DNA of 64,000 nt from an uncultured Lachnospiraceae bacterium (GCA_934317845.1 CAKRES010000012.1:30514-94513); one strand, 5' to 3'; shown: positions 52,873-61,541, numbered from the stretch's first letter. The notes: a model not told the origin generated them from the sequence alone. Made by a program: numbers and translations.

Positions 52873-55223
52873 AACAAATAGGCAACGACCCATGCGATCA
52901 CACATTGGATCACTACCGTTAAAACGGCGGCTTTCGTCCCTCCCATTTCCCGTTTGACTGTTGCAATGGCTGCCACACAAGGCGTATAAAGAAGTGTAAA
53001 TACCAGGAATACCATGGCACTTGCCGGAGTAAAGAGTGTGGTTACCAGGCTGCTGTTTCCACCAAGCAGTACCGTAAGTGTGGAAACCACACTTTCTTTT
53101 GCGGTAAATCCGGTAATGAGTGCCGTAGATACTCTCCAATCTCCGAACCCAAGTGGGGAAAAGAGTGGTGCCACCAGACTTCCGATCATCGCCAGCATAC
53201 TCTGATCAGCAGAGGCAGCGACATTCAGTCTGCTGTCAAACGTCTGTAAAAACCAGATGATGATAGACGCCAGAAAGATAATTGTAAAGGCTTTTTGAAT
53301 AAATCCTTTTGCTTTTTCCCAGATCAACTGAAGTACACTTTTGGCAGATGGAAGGCGATAGTTCGGAAGCTCCATCACAAAAGGCACCGGCTCTCCTTTA
53401 AATTTTGTTATTTTTAATATGGCTGCGTAAAGCACCGCACATAAAATACCGATTGCATAGATCGCCACCATAACAAGTACCTGATAACGTCGTGGAAAAA
53501 ATGCAGTAACAAGCAGCGTATAGATCGGAAGCTTTGCACTACAGCTCATAAATGGTGTCAGCAAGATCGTCATTTTCCGGTCACGCTCACTCGAAAGCGT
53601 TCTGGTCGCCATGATCGCAGGAACGGAACATCCAAATCCAACGAGCATTGGCACAAAGCTTCTGCCGGAAAGCCCAATCTTCCGGAGCGGTTTGTCCATC
53701 ACAAAAGCAACACGTGCCATATATCCGGTATCTTCCAGAATTGACAGAAAGAAAAAGAGTGTCACGATCGTTGGCAAAAAGCTGATCACACTGCCCACGC
53801 CCTGACAGATTCCGTCTACAACGAGTGCATGTACCACCGGATTGATCCGGTATAACGTCAGTCCATGATCGATCAGAGCGATCACGGCATCCACACCATA
53901 TCCCATCAGATCAGAAAGCCATGCTCCAAACAGATTAAACGTCATCGCAAAAATGAACGCCATGATCAAAATGAAACAGGGAAGGGCTGTATATTTTCCT
54001 GTCAGGATACGATCAAGGCGCACACTACGTTTATGCTCCTTACTCTCATGAGGCCGCACAACCGTCTTTTTACATAACCGCTCAATAAAAGAAAAACGCA
54101 TATGCGCTATCGCTGCTTCACGATCCAGTCCGGTCTCATTTTCCATGACTGACACTGCCTGTTCAAATATATCCTGCTTATCTTTGGAAAGATGCAAAGC
54201 ATCCTGGATCGGGGCATCCTTCTCGATCAATTTCGTTGCTGCAAATCGTACCGGGAGTGCAGCCGCTTTCGCCTGTGGCTCCACCATATGCACAATAGCA
54301 TGAATGCAACGGTGTACTGCACCGATCACATCTCCCTTCTCACTGCTGTCCGGGCAGAAATCAATACGCTGCGGCACCTCCTGATAGCGCGCCACATGTC
54401 TGACATGATGAACAAGCTCATCAATTCCCTCATTTTTTACTGCAGAGATGGGAACAACCGGAATACCAAGCTGTGCCTCTAATTCATTGACACGGATACT
54501 TCCTCCATTTGCACGCACTTCATCCATCATGTTAAGAGCCAGCACCATCGGTATCCCAAGTTCCATAAGCTGCATCGTAAGATACAGGTTTCGTTCCAGA
54601 TTCGAGGCATCTACAATGTTGATGATGCCGCTCGGCCTGTTCTTGATCAGAAAATCACGTGTCACGATCTCTTCATTGGAATAAGGAGATAACGAATAAA
54701 TTCCCGGAAGGTCTGTCACCTGCATATCCGAATAACTGCGGATCATACCATCCTTACGATCCACTGTGACACCAGGGAAATTACCTACATGTTGGTTAGC
54801 ACCGGTAAGCTGGTTAAACAACGTTGTCTTGCCACAGTTCTGATTTCCCACTAATGCAAACGTAAGCATCGTCCCTTTGGGCAATGCACGCTTTTCATCA
54901 TGCACATGATTAGGTGTCTGATCTGTCAGCTCTCCCACGCCAGGGTGGGGTGTTGCTTTGTAATTTTCCGGCGCAACGATCTCTCGTTCTTCCTTTTCAT
55001 GAATCCGCTCGATCGTCAGTTTTTTTGCCTCTTCTAAACGAAGGGTAAGCTCATATCCCCGAATCTCCATCTGCAGCGGATCCCCCAGCGGAGCAACCTT
55101 TTGCAATGTGATTTCCGTTCCCGGGGTCAGCCCCATATCCAGCAAATGATGACGCAGTGCCCCCTCTCCTCCGACTTCTTTTATATAAGCACTTTGCTTT
55201 GGCTTCAATTCATTTAGTGTCAT
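52836..55223 (-). CDS. feoB: Ferrous iron transporter FeoB with fused N-terminal FeoA domain
   Basis: 795 residues from ATG 55223; GTG 55256 is an alternative. Residues 1-75 are an FeoA (SH3-like) domain (MTLNELKPKQ; LLDMGLTPGTEITLQKVAPLG in part). The G domain starts near 115, with GNQNCGKTT, VTVDRKDG, DLPGIYSL and NMMDE. The membrane part has the two FeoB gates, GFGCSVPAIMATRTL and LTPFMSCSAKLPIY. It imports Fe2+ across the cytoplasmic membrane. The promoter overlaps a 19-bp palindrome, a likely iron-regulator site. Confidence 0.96.
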   Translation of the reverse strand: MTLNELKPKQSAYIKEVGGEGALRHHLLDMGLTPGTEITLQKVAPLGDPLQMEIRGYELTLRLEEAKKLTIERIHEKEEREIVAPENYKATPHPGVGELTDQTPNHVHDEKRALPKGTMLTFALVGNQNCGKTTLFNQLTGANQHVGNFPGVTVDRKDGMIRSYSDMQVTDLPGIYSLSPYSNEEIVTRDFLIKNRPSGIINIVDASNLERNLYLTMQLMELGIPMVLALNMMDEVRANGGSIRVNELEAQLGIPVVPISAVKNEGIDELVHHVRHVARYQEVPQRIDFCPDSSEKGDVIGAVHRCIHAIVHMVEPQAKAAALPVRFAATKLIEKDAPIQDALHLSKDKQDIFEQAVSVMENETGLDREAAIAHMRFSFIERLCKKTVVRPHESKEHKRSVRLDRILTGKYTALPCFILIMAFIFAMTFNLFGAWLSDLMGYGVDAVIALIDHGLTLYRINPVVHALVVDGICQGVGSVISFLPTIVTLFFFLSILEDTGYMARVAFVMDKPLRKIGLSGRSFVPMLVGFGCSVPAIMATRTLSSERDRKMTILLTPFMSCSAKLPIYTLLVTAFFPRRYQVLVMVAIYAIGILCAVLYAAILKITKFKGEPVPFVMELPNYRLPSAKSVLQLIWEKAKGFIQKAFTIIFLASIIIWFLQTFDSRLNVAASADQSMLAMIGSLVAPLFSPLGFGDWRVSTALITGFTAKESVVSTLTVLLGGNSSLVTTLFTPASAMVFLVFTLLYTPCVAAIATVKREMGGTKAAVLTVVIQCVIAWVVAYLFHLLFLMLGFSL

Positions 55224-55259
55224 ACGTATCCTGCTTTCTCCTCTTATCACTCCCACCTT

Positions 55260-55292
55260 ATTGTAGTCATTTCCTTATTGAGAATCAATAAG
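55260..55292 (-). promoter_or_regulatory. feoB promoter overlapped by a Fur/DtxR-like palindrome
   Basis: Minus strand: -35 TTGATT (55283-55288), 17-bp spacer, -10 TACAAT (55260-55265). CTTATTGA-GAA-TCAATAAG (55274-55292) is a perfect 8-bp-arm palindrome that covers the -35. Regulator identity is inferred from the iron gene. Confidence 0.65.
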
Positions 55293-55401
55293 AAATCTTT
55301 GTTTTTTGATACATTGCCCCATAAGAAAACCTATGTTACACTAAAAAACAGAAGAGCAAGGAATCTTCTTTCTACATTTAACAACGAAGGGAGCTTATAT
55401 T

Positions 55402-56058
55402 ATGCTTCGATATACCACACTGGACAAAATTTCAGATGGCAGACTTTATCAGGCAGACGACCGGGTAAAAGCAGACTGCAAAGGCTGTAAAAACTGTTCC
55501 AAATGCTGTCATGGCATGGGAGACACGATCGTGTTAGACCCTTATGATGTTCACCGTATCGTTACTCATATGCCAATCAGCTTAGAGGAGTTATTTGACC
55601 GCCATTTTGAACTGGGTATGGTCGATGGAGTGATTCTGCCCCATTTAAAAATGGGAGCTGCCACCAATGCCTGTACCTTTTTAAATGACAAGGGACGCTG
55701 CAGTATTCACAGCATCCGACCCGGCATCTGCCGCCTGTTTCCTCTTGGACGCTGCTACAACGGTGAGGGTTTTTCCTATTTTTTACAGACCGGAGAATGT
55801 ATGCAAAAAAGCCGGGATTATGTAAAGGTAAAGGACTGGATCGACGAAGATCCCCTGCCTGACTACGAAGCATTTGTCTGCCAGTTCCACTACTTTATCA
55901 AGGACTTTGCCAAAGCCTATGAAGCAGATCCGGAGCAAAAGCAGGCAAGCGTATTTTTATTAAAAACACTTTATCTTACTCCTTACGATGCCCAAAAGGA
56001 TTTCTATTCACAGGCAGAAAAGCGGATGCGGATCATTCGGGAAACCATGTTATCTTAA
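55402..56058 (+). CDS. YkgJ-family CxxCxxCC protein
   Basis: 218 residues. The cysteine cluster near 28-40 is CKGCKNCSKCCHG, and later Cys residues (NACTFLNDKGRCSIHSIRPG in part; CRLFPLGRCYNG; GECM) complete the zinc/iron-binding family pattern (PF03692). The family may bind Fe-S or zinc; no enzymatic role is established. It is divergent from feoB with the palindrome between them, so it could be iron-regulated. A GGGAG site precedes the ATG. Confidence 0.85.
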   Translation: MLRYTTLDKISDGRLYQADDRVKADCKGCKNCSKCCHGMGDTIVLDPYDVHRIVTHMPISLEELFDRHFELGMVDGVILPHLKMGAATNACTFLNDKGRCSIHSIRPGICRLFPLGRCYNGEGFSYFLQTGECMQKSRDYVKVKDWIDEDPLPDYEAFVCQFHYFIKDFAKAYEADPEQKQASVFLLKTLYLTPYDAQKDFYSQAEKRMRIIRETMLS

Positions 56059-56124
56059 GATGGCATTTTCATTTTTTACGCCTGTACCTGCAATTTCTGT
56101 TTCTGAATACAGGCATCACTTTAT

Positions 56125-56180
56125 CGCTTTAAAGTTTTGCGCTTTAAAGTGTTGATATTTTTGATGTAATGTGCTACAAT
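56125..56180 (+). promoter_or_regulatory. Promoter of the aldolase gene with two CGCTTTAAAGT repeats
   Basis: TTGATA (56152-56157), 17-bp spacer, TACAAT (56175-56180). Two direct copies of CGCTTTAAAGT (56125-56135 and 56140-56150), each with a CTTTAAAG palindrome, lie just upstream of the -35. Confidence 0.65.
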
Positions 56181-56213
56181 ACGGTTCAGAAATCAAAACA
56201 GGAGGCGAATGAT

Positions 56214-57200
56214 ATGTCACAACAAGAAAAGAAACACGGAGATCTGATGAGTTTTCGACCGGATATTAAAGTATTAGATGCCACGATCCGCGATGGCGGT
56301 CTGGTCAACAATTTTTATTTTACTGATGAGTTTGTGAAGGCTCTTTATGAAACAAATGTAAAGGCCGGCGTTGATTATATGGAATTTGGATATAAGGCAG
56401 ATAAGGAACAGTTTTCTGTCACGGAATTTGGCAAATGGAAATTCTGCGATGAGCAGGATCTGCGTGCTATCGTAGGGGAGAACGATACCGATATGAAGAT
56501 CAGCATTATGGCAGACGTGGGACGCTGCAACTACAAAAAGGACATTCTTCCGCGGGAGGATAGTGTGATTGATATGATCCGCGTGGCAACCTATATCCAC
56601 ACGATGCCGGCTGCCCTTGACATGATCGAGGATGCCCATGCCAAAGGCTACGAAACAACCTGTAATATCATGGCAATCTCAACTGCCAAGGAAGAAGAGA
56701 TCGATCAGGCACTCGCCATGCTTGCCAAAAGCAATGTAGATGCCATCTACATCGTGGACAGCTACGGTTCCATTTACCCGGAAGCGATCCGCTCTATCGC
56801 CGATAAATATGTAGCGGCCGGAGAAGGCGCAGGCAAACTGATCGGAATTCATGCCCATAACAACCAGCAGCTTGCATTTGCCAACACGATCGAATGTGTT
56901 TCCAGAGGTGTCAGCCTGTTAGATGCCACCATGGCAGAAATGGGACGTGGAGCCGGAAACTGTGCGATGGAGCTGTTACTGAGCTTTTTAAAGAATCCAA
57001 AGTACCAGATCAAACCGGTACTTCAGTTTATTGAAAACTACATGCTGCCGTTGAAGCAGGAAGGTGCGGTATGGGGATATGATATTCCATACCTTTTAAC
57101 CGGAAGATTAAACCAGCATCCAAGAACAGCGATCAAGACGGTAGCAGAACACAATACGCATTACAGCCGGTTCTATGATGAATTATTAGAGCAGGAATAA
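56214..57200 (+). CDS. DRE-TIM metallolyase (HMGL-like/4-hydroxy-2-oxovalerate aldolase family)
   Basis: 328 residues from ATG 56214, with AGGAGG upstream; a longer frame has no site. The barrel begins VLDATIRDGGLVNNF, where the usual DR-E is changed to IRDGG. Metal ligands are likely GIHAHNNQQLAFANTI, and LLDATMAEMGRGAGNC matches the family's GxGxxAGN signature. Such enzymes cleave or condense alpha-keto acids with a divalent metal. Close relatives in gut bacteria are annotated only as aldolases; the substrate is unknown. Confidence 0.88.
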   Translation: MSQQEKKHGDLMSFRPDIKVLDATIRDGGLVNNFYFTDEFVKALYETNVKAGVDYMEFGYKADKEQFSVTEFGKWKFCDEQDLRAIVGENDTDMKISIMADVGRCNYKKDILPREDSVIDMIRVATYIHTMPAALDMIEDAHAKGYETTCNIMAISTAKEEEIDQALAMLAKSNVDAIYIVDSYGSIYPEAIRSIADKYVAAGEGAGKLIGIHAHNNQQLAFANTIECVSRGVSLLDATMAEMGRGAGNCAMELLLSFLKNPKYQIKPVLQFIENYMLPLKQEGAVWGYDIPYLLTGRLNQHPRTAIKTVAEHNTHYSRFYDELLEQE

Positions 57201-57211
57201 ATGGTTAAGTA

Positions 57212-57321
57212 ATGCCCCGGTCGTGAGGAGTGGTATTTTTATGGCACGCTTGCGCTTTCGTTGCATGTCGCAGCGGTGCATGCAAATAAGCCAGAAAAAT
57301 ACCACTTCCTCACCGGGGCAT
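57212..57321. repeat. 110-bp imperfect palindrome after the aldolase gene
   Basis: Arms of about 32 bp pair almost perfectly, with a 3-nt bulge, a 1-nt bulge and one mismatch. They run from ATGCCCCGG (57212) to CCGGGGCAT (57321). The loop holds a smaller TTGCATG/CATGCAA helix and the 10-mer ACGCTTGCGC, also found reversed in the 192-bp palindrome at 42403. There is no T-run, so it is not a typical terminator. Confidence 0.75.
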
Positions 57322-57353
57322 GCCTGGATAGACAGTAAAATTCAACAATAAAA

Positions 57354-57392
57354 AAATAAAGCGATCATCTATTTTAGACGCTCGCTTTATTT
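57354..57392 (+). terminator. Bidirectional terminator
   Basis: An 11-bp stem (AAATAAAGCGA/TCGCTTTATTT) with TTTTTT on the plus strand and a long A-run on its other side. Confidence 0.75.
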
Positions 57393-57449
57393 TTTATATT
57401 CCAAACGATTACCACGAATATTTTATTACTACACAAGTTTACATACTAT

Positions 57450-57495
57450 AAAGCAGCTCGCGTTTTGTATATATCGATACATTGCGAGCTGCTTT
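57450..57495 (-). terminator. Hairpin terminator between converging aldolase and NhaC genes
   Basis: A 12-bp perfect stem (AAAGCAGCTCGC/GCGAGCTGCTTT) with a 22-nt loop, 20 bp past the NhaC stop. T-rich on the plus side too, so it may work in both directions. Confidence 0.7.
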
Positions 57496-57515
57496 TGATT
57501 TTATTTATTATAAAT

Positions 57516-58829
57516 TTATTTTGCTTTTCTCTGCGGCAGCACAAAGATAAATAGTAAGGAGCTTAGCAGTAAAAATGCCGGATAAAATAGTACCGGAAGT
57601 ATTTGAAATGCGGAGATTTCATTTCCTAATTCATGCACTGCGGAGATCGCCACTAACATCTGCGCTCCATAAGGAAGTGCTCCCTGAAAGATGCAGGAAA
57701 AGGTATCCAGCAGGGAGGCTGTTTTTCGTGGTGTAATGTCATACGCTTCCGCCATTTCTTTTGCGATCGGTCCTGCCATCACGATCGCCACCGTATTATT
57801 TGCCGTTGCGATATCCATCGCACCGACCAAGAGTCCCATACCGAGCTGTCCGCCCTTTTTTCCTTTGAATACCCGTTTGATCCCACGCAGTAATGCTTCA
57901 AAACCGCCATGCTCGCGGATCAGGGCACAAAGCGCAGAAACTAAAATTGCTACCATACAGGTTTCAAACATGCCGGACACGCCGGAGCCCATGTTGGTAA
58001 GCAGTTCCACCGGCTTGATCTGCCCGGTAAGCAGCATGATCGCCGCGCCGGAGACGATTCCGACAAGCAGCACTACAAATACATGAAAACCGATGATCCC
58101 GCCGATCAATACAAGCACATACGGTATGATCTGGATCAGGGAATAGCTTTCTTTGATCGAACCGGAGATTGGTGTATTTACAGACAATATGGCGATGACC
58201 ACCAAAGTAACAAGTGCCGCCGGAAGCGCGATCCAGATATTTTCCCGGAATTTATCCTTCATTTGACACCCCTGTCCGTTACATGCCGCGATCGTTGTAT
58301 CGGAAATAAAGGACAGGTTATCACCAAACATTGCCCCACCCATCACAGATGCGACGCAAAGCGGCAGCGAAAAACCGGAGGCCTGCGCCAATGCTGCGGC
58401 GATCGGAGTCAGCAGCGTAATGGTACCAACCGAGGTTCCCATGGCCAGCGACACGAAACAGGCTACAACAAAAAGTGTCAGCACTGCTCCGTGCGTCGGA
58501 ATGATCGACAGCATAAAATATGCCACGCTCTGCGCACTGCTTCTTCCCACTACACCAACAAACAGTCCTGCGGTTAAAAAGATCAGAAGCATCGTGATGA
58601 TATTTTTATCCGCAAGTCCCTGTGCCATGACACCAAGCTTTTCATCCAGGGAAAGTGCCCTGTTTTGCAAACAGGCGGTCAGGATCGCCACCATAAATGC
58701 TACAACGATCGGGATATTATAAAAGCCCATTGGAATTTTGAGTACGTATTCAAACAGGATGCCGAGTCCCAGATACAGGATCAAAAAGACCAGAATAGGC
58801 AATAGGGCAATAGGGTTGGATTTTTTCAT
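57516..58829 (-). CDS. Na+/H+ antiporter, NhaC family
   Basis: 437 residues from ATG 58829, with GAGGAG six bases upstream. About eleven to twelve spans are visible. MGTSVGTITLLTPIAAALAQ and VMGGAMFGDNLSFISDTTIA show the NhaC signature region with conserved Asp residues. It exchanges Na+ (or a metabolite such as malate/lactate in some relatives) for H+. A 120-nt structured leader precedes it. Confidence 0.9.
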   Translation of the reverse strand: MKKSNPIALLPILVFLILYLGLGILFEYVLKIPMGFYNIPIVVAFMVAILTACLQNRALSLDEKLGVMAQGLADKNIITMLLIFLTAGLFVGVVGRSSAQSVAYFMLSIIPTHGAVLTLFVVACFVSLAMGTSVGTITLLTPIAAALAQASGFSLPLCVASVMGGAMFGDNLSFISDTTIAACNGQGCQMKDKFRENIWIALPAALVTLVVIAILSVNTPISGSIKESYSLIQIIPYVLVLIGGIIGFHVFVVLLVGIVSGAAIMLLTGQIKPVELLTNMGSGVSGMFETCMVAILVSALCALIREHGGFEALLRGIKRVFKGKKGGQLGMGLLVGAMDIATANNTVAIVMAGPIAKEMAEAYDITPRKTASLLDTFSCIFQGALPYGAQMLVAISAVHELGNEISAFQILPVLFYPAFLLLSSLLFIFVLPQRKAK

Positions 58830-58947
58830 TTTAGACTCCTCTCTAATCATATACCTGCGAATGAATTTGCCATGAGCAATGCTTTGGTCAGGCAGGTATC
58901 TTTCCGTGATCCTAACAGGTCATTTTCCCGTATGATCACCGTCAATA
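58830..58947 (-). promoter_or_regulatory. Structured 5' leader of the NhaC gene (candidate riboregulator)
   Basis: About 118 nt between the predicted start of transcription and the ATG. Helix 1 is GTGATC/GATCAC (58906-58911, 58934-58939) enclosing an ACGGG/CCTGT hairpin. Helix 2 is an 8-bp ATACCTGC/GCAGGTAT (58851-58858, 58892-58899) closing just before the ribosome site. I cannot match it to a known riboswitch class. Confidence 0.45.
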
Positions 58948-58953
58948 ACTACC

Positions 58954-58982
58954 ATCTTAACATAGCGCGGATGTTCTGTTAA
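58954..58982 (-). promoter_or_regulatory. Promoter of the NhaC gene
   Basis: Minus strand: TTAACA (58977-58982), 17-bp spacer, TAAGAT (58954-58959). Confidence 0.55.
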
Positions 58983-59106
58983 GTGTTTTTCTGATGTTTC
59001 TTGTTATAAGTGGCAGTTATAGCAGGCTATCTTTTATTTGAATTATGTCTATGGCTAAATTTTATGCTACGATGAGGGCAACAAAACGAAAGGCGGGTGG
59101 GCTTTT

Positions 59107-59754
59107 ATGAAACAAATACTTTGCTATGGAGATTCCAATACTTACGGTTACATTCCGGAAAATGGGGAGCGATACGCTTACGGGGTACGCTGGACCAGTC
59201 TTCTTTCTGAGCGGTTAAAGCCTTACGGGATTACTGTGGCAGAGGAAGGCGTTTGCGGACGCACGACACAGTATGAGGATGCAACACGTCCGGGACGAAA
59301 CGGTCTTGCGACACTTTCATCGGTACTTGCCAAACATCCGGAAGCAGATGCAGCAATCCTGATGCTCGGCACAAACGACTGCAAAACGCTCTACCAGGCA
59401 ACGGCTGAGGAGATCGGAGCCGGAATTGCACATTTGTTAGACCAGTTCAAGGCACAGAACCGCTTTGACACCATTTTATTACTCTCTCCGATCCACTTAG
59501 GGGAGCACGTTTACGAAGCGGATTACGATCCGGAATTTTCTGACTGGTCTGTTCCGCTCTCCCAAGCATTAGAACCTGTTTATGAGCGGATCGCCAGACA
59601 GTACGGGGTATCCTTCTTAAAAGCAAGTGACTATGCTTCTCCAAGTTCTGTTGATCAGGAACACTTAAGTGTGGAAGGACACCGTGCACTGGCAGACGGC
59701 ATTTTTTGTACCTTGTGTAACATCAACGAAGTGCGGGAATGCGCGGCCTCTTAA
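59107..59754 (+). CDS. SGNH/GDSL-family hydrolase (arylesterase-like)
   Basis: 215 residues. Block I is LCYGDSNTYGYIPE with the nucleophile Ser; VRWTSLLSERL follows. Block III is MLGTNDCKTLY and block V is DQEHLSVEGH with the catalytic Asp-x-x-His. It has no signal peptide, so it is probably a cytoplasmic esterase/deacetylase. The start follows AAGGCGGGTGG. Confidence 0.92.
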   Translation: MKQILCYGDSNTYGYIPENGERYAYGVRWTSLLSERLKPYGITVAEEGVCGRTTQYEDATRPGRNGLATLSSVLAKHPEADAAILMLGTNDCKTLYQATAEEIGAGIAHLLDQFKAQNRFDTILLLSPIHLGEHVYEADYDPEFSDWSVPLSQALEPVYERIARQYGVSFLKASDYASPSSVDQEHLSVEGHRALADGIFCTLCNINEVRECAAS

Positions 59755-59875
59755 GAGGTAAGAATTTCCTTTTGTCAAAGCACTTCTTATGCTATAATGA
59801 AAATAATGAACCAGATGCGAAGCATTTGGCGATTGTAACAACGAGTATGAGTTGTCAAAAGGAGGAGGAATTAGG

Positions 59876-60742
59876 ATGAGAATAAGGATGAAAAAATTTT
59901 TGTGCCTTACTATGCTTCTGGCATTGTCAATGGGGTTATGCGGTTGTCTTCACGTCACGCAGACCTACACGATGGGACCGGATTCGATGACGATCACATC
60001 GACACTGGGTTACAACAAAGCCAAAATGGATGCACTTGGCGCAGGCGAGGACGAAGACATTACCAAACTGACCGTGCAGACGATTGATGGTGTAGATTAT
60101 TATATGGAAAAACCGGAAACGGAGACACATACCTATGCACAGATCAAGAAAAAATATGAAAGCTATGCCGTAAATGCCACAAGCTTCTATTACTATGACA
60201 ACATTACCGGAAACATGGCGTCCTCCTACGAAACAAAGGCGCAGGACAACAGCGATTCTGCTTCCATTGTATACGATTACGTTGGCATGAGCGTAACATT
60301 TTCCCAGCCGATCACAGTGACAAACGGAACCTTGAGCGAAGACGGTTTAAGCGCAAGCTGGGCTTACAAAGGAAATGATCTGGATAATCTGAAAAAGATC
60401 GAGCAGTATGCCTACACAGCAGAAAATACACTTGAGACAGACCGTGCAAATGTGAAACAGGCAGTGAAGGAACACTCCGATAAAAAGCCACCAAAAGTAA
60501 AGGGGATCAAAAACAAAAAAACGTATTACAAAAAGAGCCTGACCTTTTATGTCAAAGACAATATTTCCATTAAAACCATTAAATTAAATGGGAAGAAAGT
60601 AAAAGGAAAATTGATGAAAAAGGGAACTTACAAAGGATTTTATAAAGTAACCGCAAAAAAATCCGGCGTCAACAAGCTGGTTGTTACCGACCAGAATGGC
60701 AATCAGACCAATTATACTTTTACCTTAAAAAAGAAGAAATAA
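59876..60742 (+). CDS. Putative lipoprotein with Ig-like basic C-terminus
   Basis: 288 residues from ATG 59876, with AGGAGGAGG upstream. The signal peptide ends in the lipobox LCGC, so it should be a lipoprotein. The N-terminal half is hydrophilic and repeats the 'TYTMGPDSMTITSTLGY' beta pattern. The last ~85 residues form an Ig-like, very Lys-rich domain (KKTYYKKSLTFYVKDNIS; NKLVVTDQNGNQTNYTFTL), similar in style to the basic ends of the surface proteins at 26-38 kb. No function is known. Confidence 0.75.
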   Translation: MRIRMKKFLCLTMLLALSMGLCGCLHVTQTYTMGPDSMTITSTLGYNKAKMDALGAGEDEDITKLTVQTIDGVDYYMEKPETETHTYAQIKKKYESYAVNATSFYYYDNITGNMASSYETKAQDNSDSASIVYDYVGMSVTFSQPITVTNGTLSEDGLSASWAYKGNDLDNLKKIEQYAYTAENTLETDRANVKQAVKEHSDKKPPKVKGIKNKKTYYKKSLTFYVKDNISIKTIKLNGKKVKGKLMKKGTYKGFYKVTAKKSGVNKLVVTDQNGNQTNYTFTLKKKK

Positions 60743-60744
60743 CA

Positions 60745-60774
60745 TTGACGAATGTCCGTCTCCCGTGCTATACT
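60745..60774 (+). promoter_or_regulatory. Promoter of queT
   Basis: TTGACG (60745-60750), 18-bp spacer, TATACT (60769-60774). Transcripts would start about 27 nt before the riboswitch. A small TGTCCG-GGAA-CGGACA hairpin with TTTTT (60783-60803) follows and may instead end the upstream lipoprotein transcript. Confidence 0.6.
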
Positions 60775-60807
60775 TGCAAAGTTGTCCGGGAACGGACATT
60801 TTTCTAT

Positions 60808-60847
60808 CGAGTGTTCGAGACCTTCCACTCGTAAAACAAAACTAAAG
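60808..60847 (+). promoter_or_regulatory. preQ1-I riboswitch upstream of queT
   Basis: CGAGTG/CACTCG stem with a 12-nt loop beginning TTCGAGACC, followed by an A-rich tail AAAACAAAACTAA that runs into AGGAG. This is the compact preQ1-I architecture (one stem, pyrimidine-rich loop, tail that folds back). Ligand binding would hide the Shine-Dalgarno and lower translation of queT. Confidence 0.8.
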
Positions 60848-60858
60848 GAGAATTACAC

Positions 60859-61413
60859 ATGAGAAACAAAAACGTAGCATTTCTGACGCAGGCAGCGATG
60901 ATCGCTGCCATCTATGTCGTACTGACGTATTTCATCAGTGCATTTAACTTAGCATCCGGAGCCATTCAGGTGCGCATTTCAGAAGCATTGGTAGTTTTGC
61001 CATACTTCACCCCAGCCGCCATACCGGGCGTATTTATCGGATGTCTGATCAGCAACCTGATCACCGGAGGCGCGATCATCGACGTGATCTTTGGAAGTCT
61101 GGCAACCCTGATCGGTGCACTCGGAACCTATGCCCTTCGCCGGCATAAATTTTTACTGACGCTGCCACCGGTATTGTCCAATGCAATCATTATACCATTT
61201 GTATTAAAGTATGTTTATTACCCGGATGTAGCTTACCATCTTTTTGGCATCGACGTATCGATTTTATTCTATGCCGTTACCGTAGGAGTCGGCGAAATCA
61301 TTTCCGTGTGCCTGTTTGGAAGCATCCTGCTTCGTGTGTTACGCCCATTAAGCGGAACACTCGGCTGGACCATCCCACAAAAAAAGGCAGCCAACAAAGC
61401 TACCAAAGCATAA
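60859..61413 (+). CDS. queT: QueT family queuosine-precursor ECF transporter S component
   Basis: 184 residues, five or six spans: MIAAIYVVLTYFISAFNLASG in part, GAIQVRISEALVVLPYFTPA, and GVFIGCLISNLITGGAIIDVIFGSLATLIGALGTYAL in part. This is the QueT pattern of energy-coupling-factor S components. It takes up a queuosine precursor (preQ0/preQ1), in agreement with the preQ1-I riboswitch in its leader. The shared ECF module is not in this window. Confidence 0.95.
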   Translation: MRNKNVAFLTQAAMIAAIYVVLTYFISAFNLASGAIQVRISEALVVLPYFTPAAIPGVFIGCLISNLITGGAIIDVIFGSLATLIGALGTYALRRHKFLLTLPPVLSNAIIIPFVLKYVYYPDVAYHLFGIDVSILFYAVTVGVGEIISVCLFGSILLRVLRPLSGTLGWTIPQKKAANKATKA

Positions 61414-61437
61414 CTAACATCAATCACAGAATATTAG

Positions 61438-61497
61438 AAACGCATCGAATCATTACCCATCACCAAGGTCTATCAAACGGTAACGATCGATGCGTTT
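61438..61497 (+). terminator. Terminator after queT
   Basis: Stem AAACGCATCGA/TCGATGCGTTT with inner ATTACC/GGTAA pairing, followed by TTTTTC. Confidence 0.8.
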
Positions 61498-61499
61498 TT

Positions 61500-61541
61500 C
61501 TGTACTTCACATTTGCTACAATCTCTTACAACACCCACATC
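61500..61541 (-). pseudogene. Relic of an unknown C-terminal coding end, copy 1
   Basis: 42 bp, 39 identical to 63604-63645. The minus strand reads DVGVVRDCSKCEVQ, like the end of a small Cys-containing protein. Upstream in 61542-61796 only broken frames remain (for example SFEIEVNGEKMWVL, with stops and frameshifts). Nothing intact is seen in this 300-bp stretch. Confidence 0.5.
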
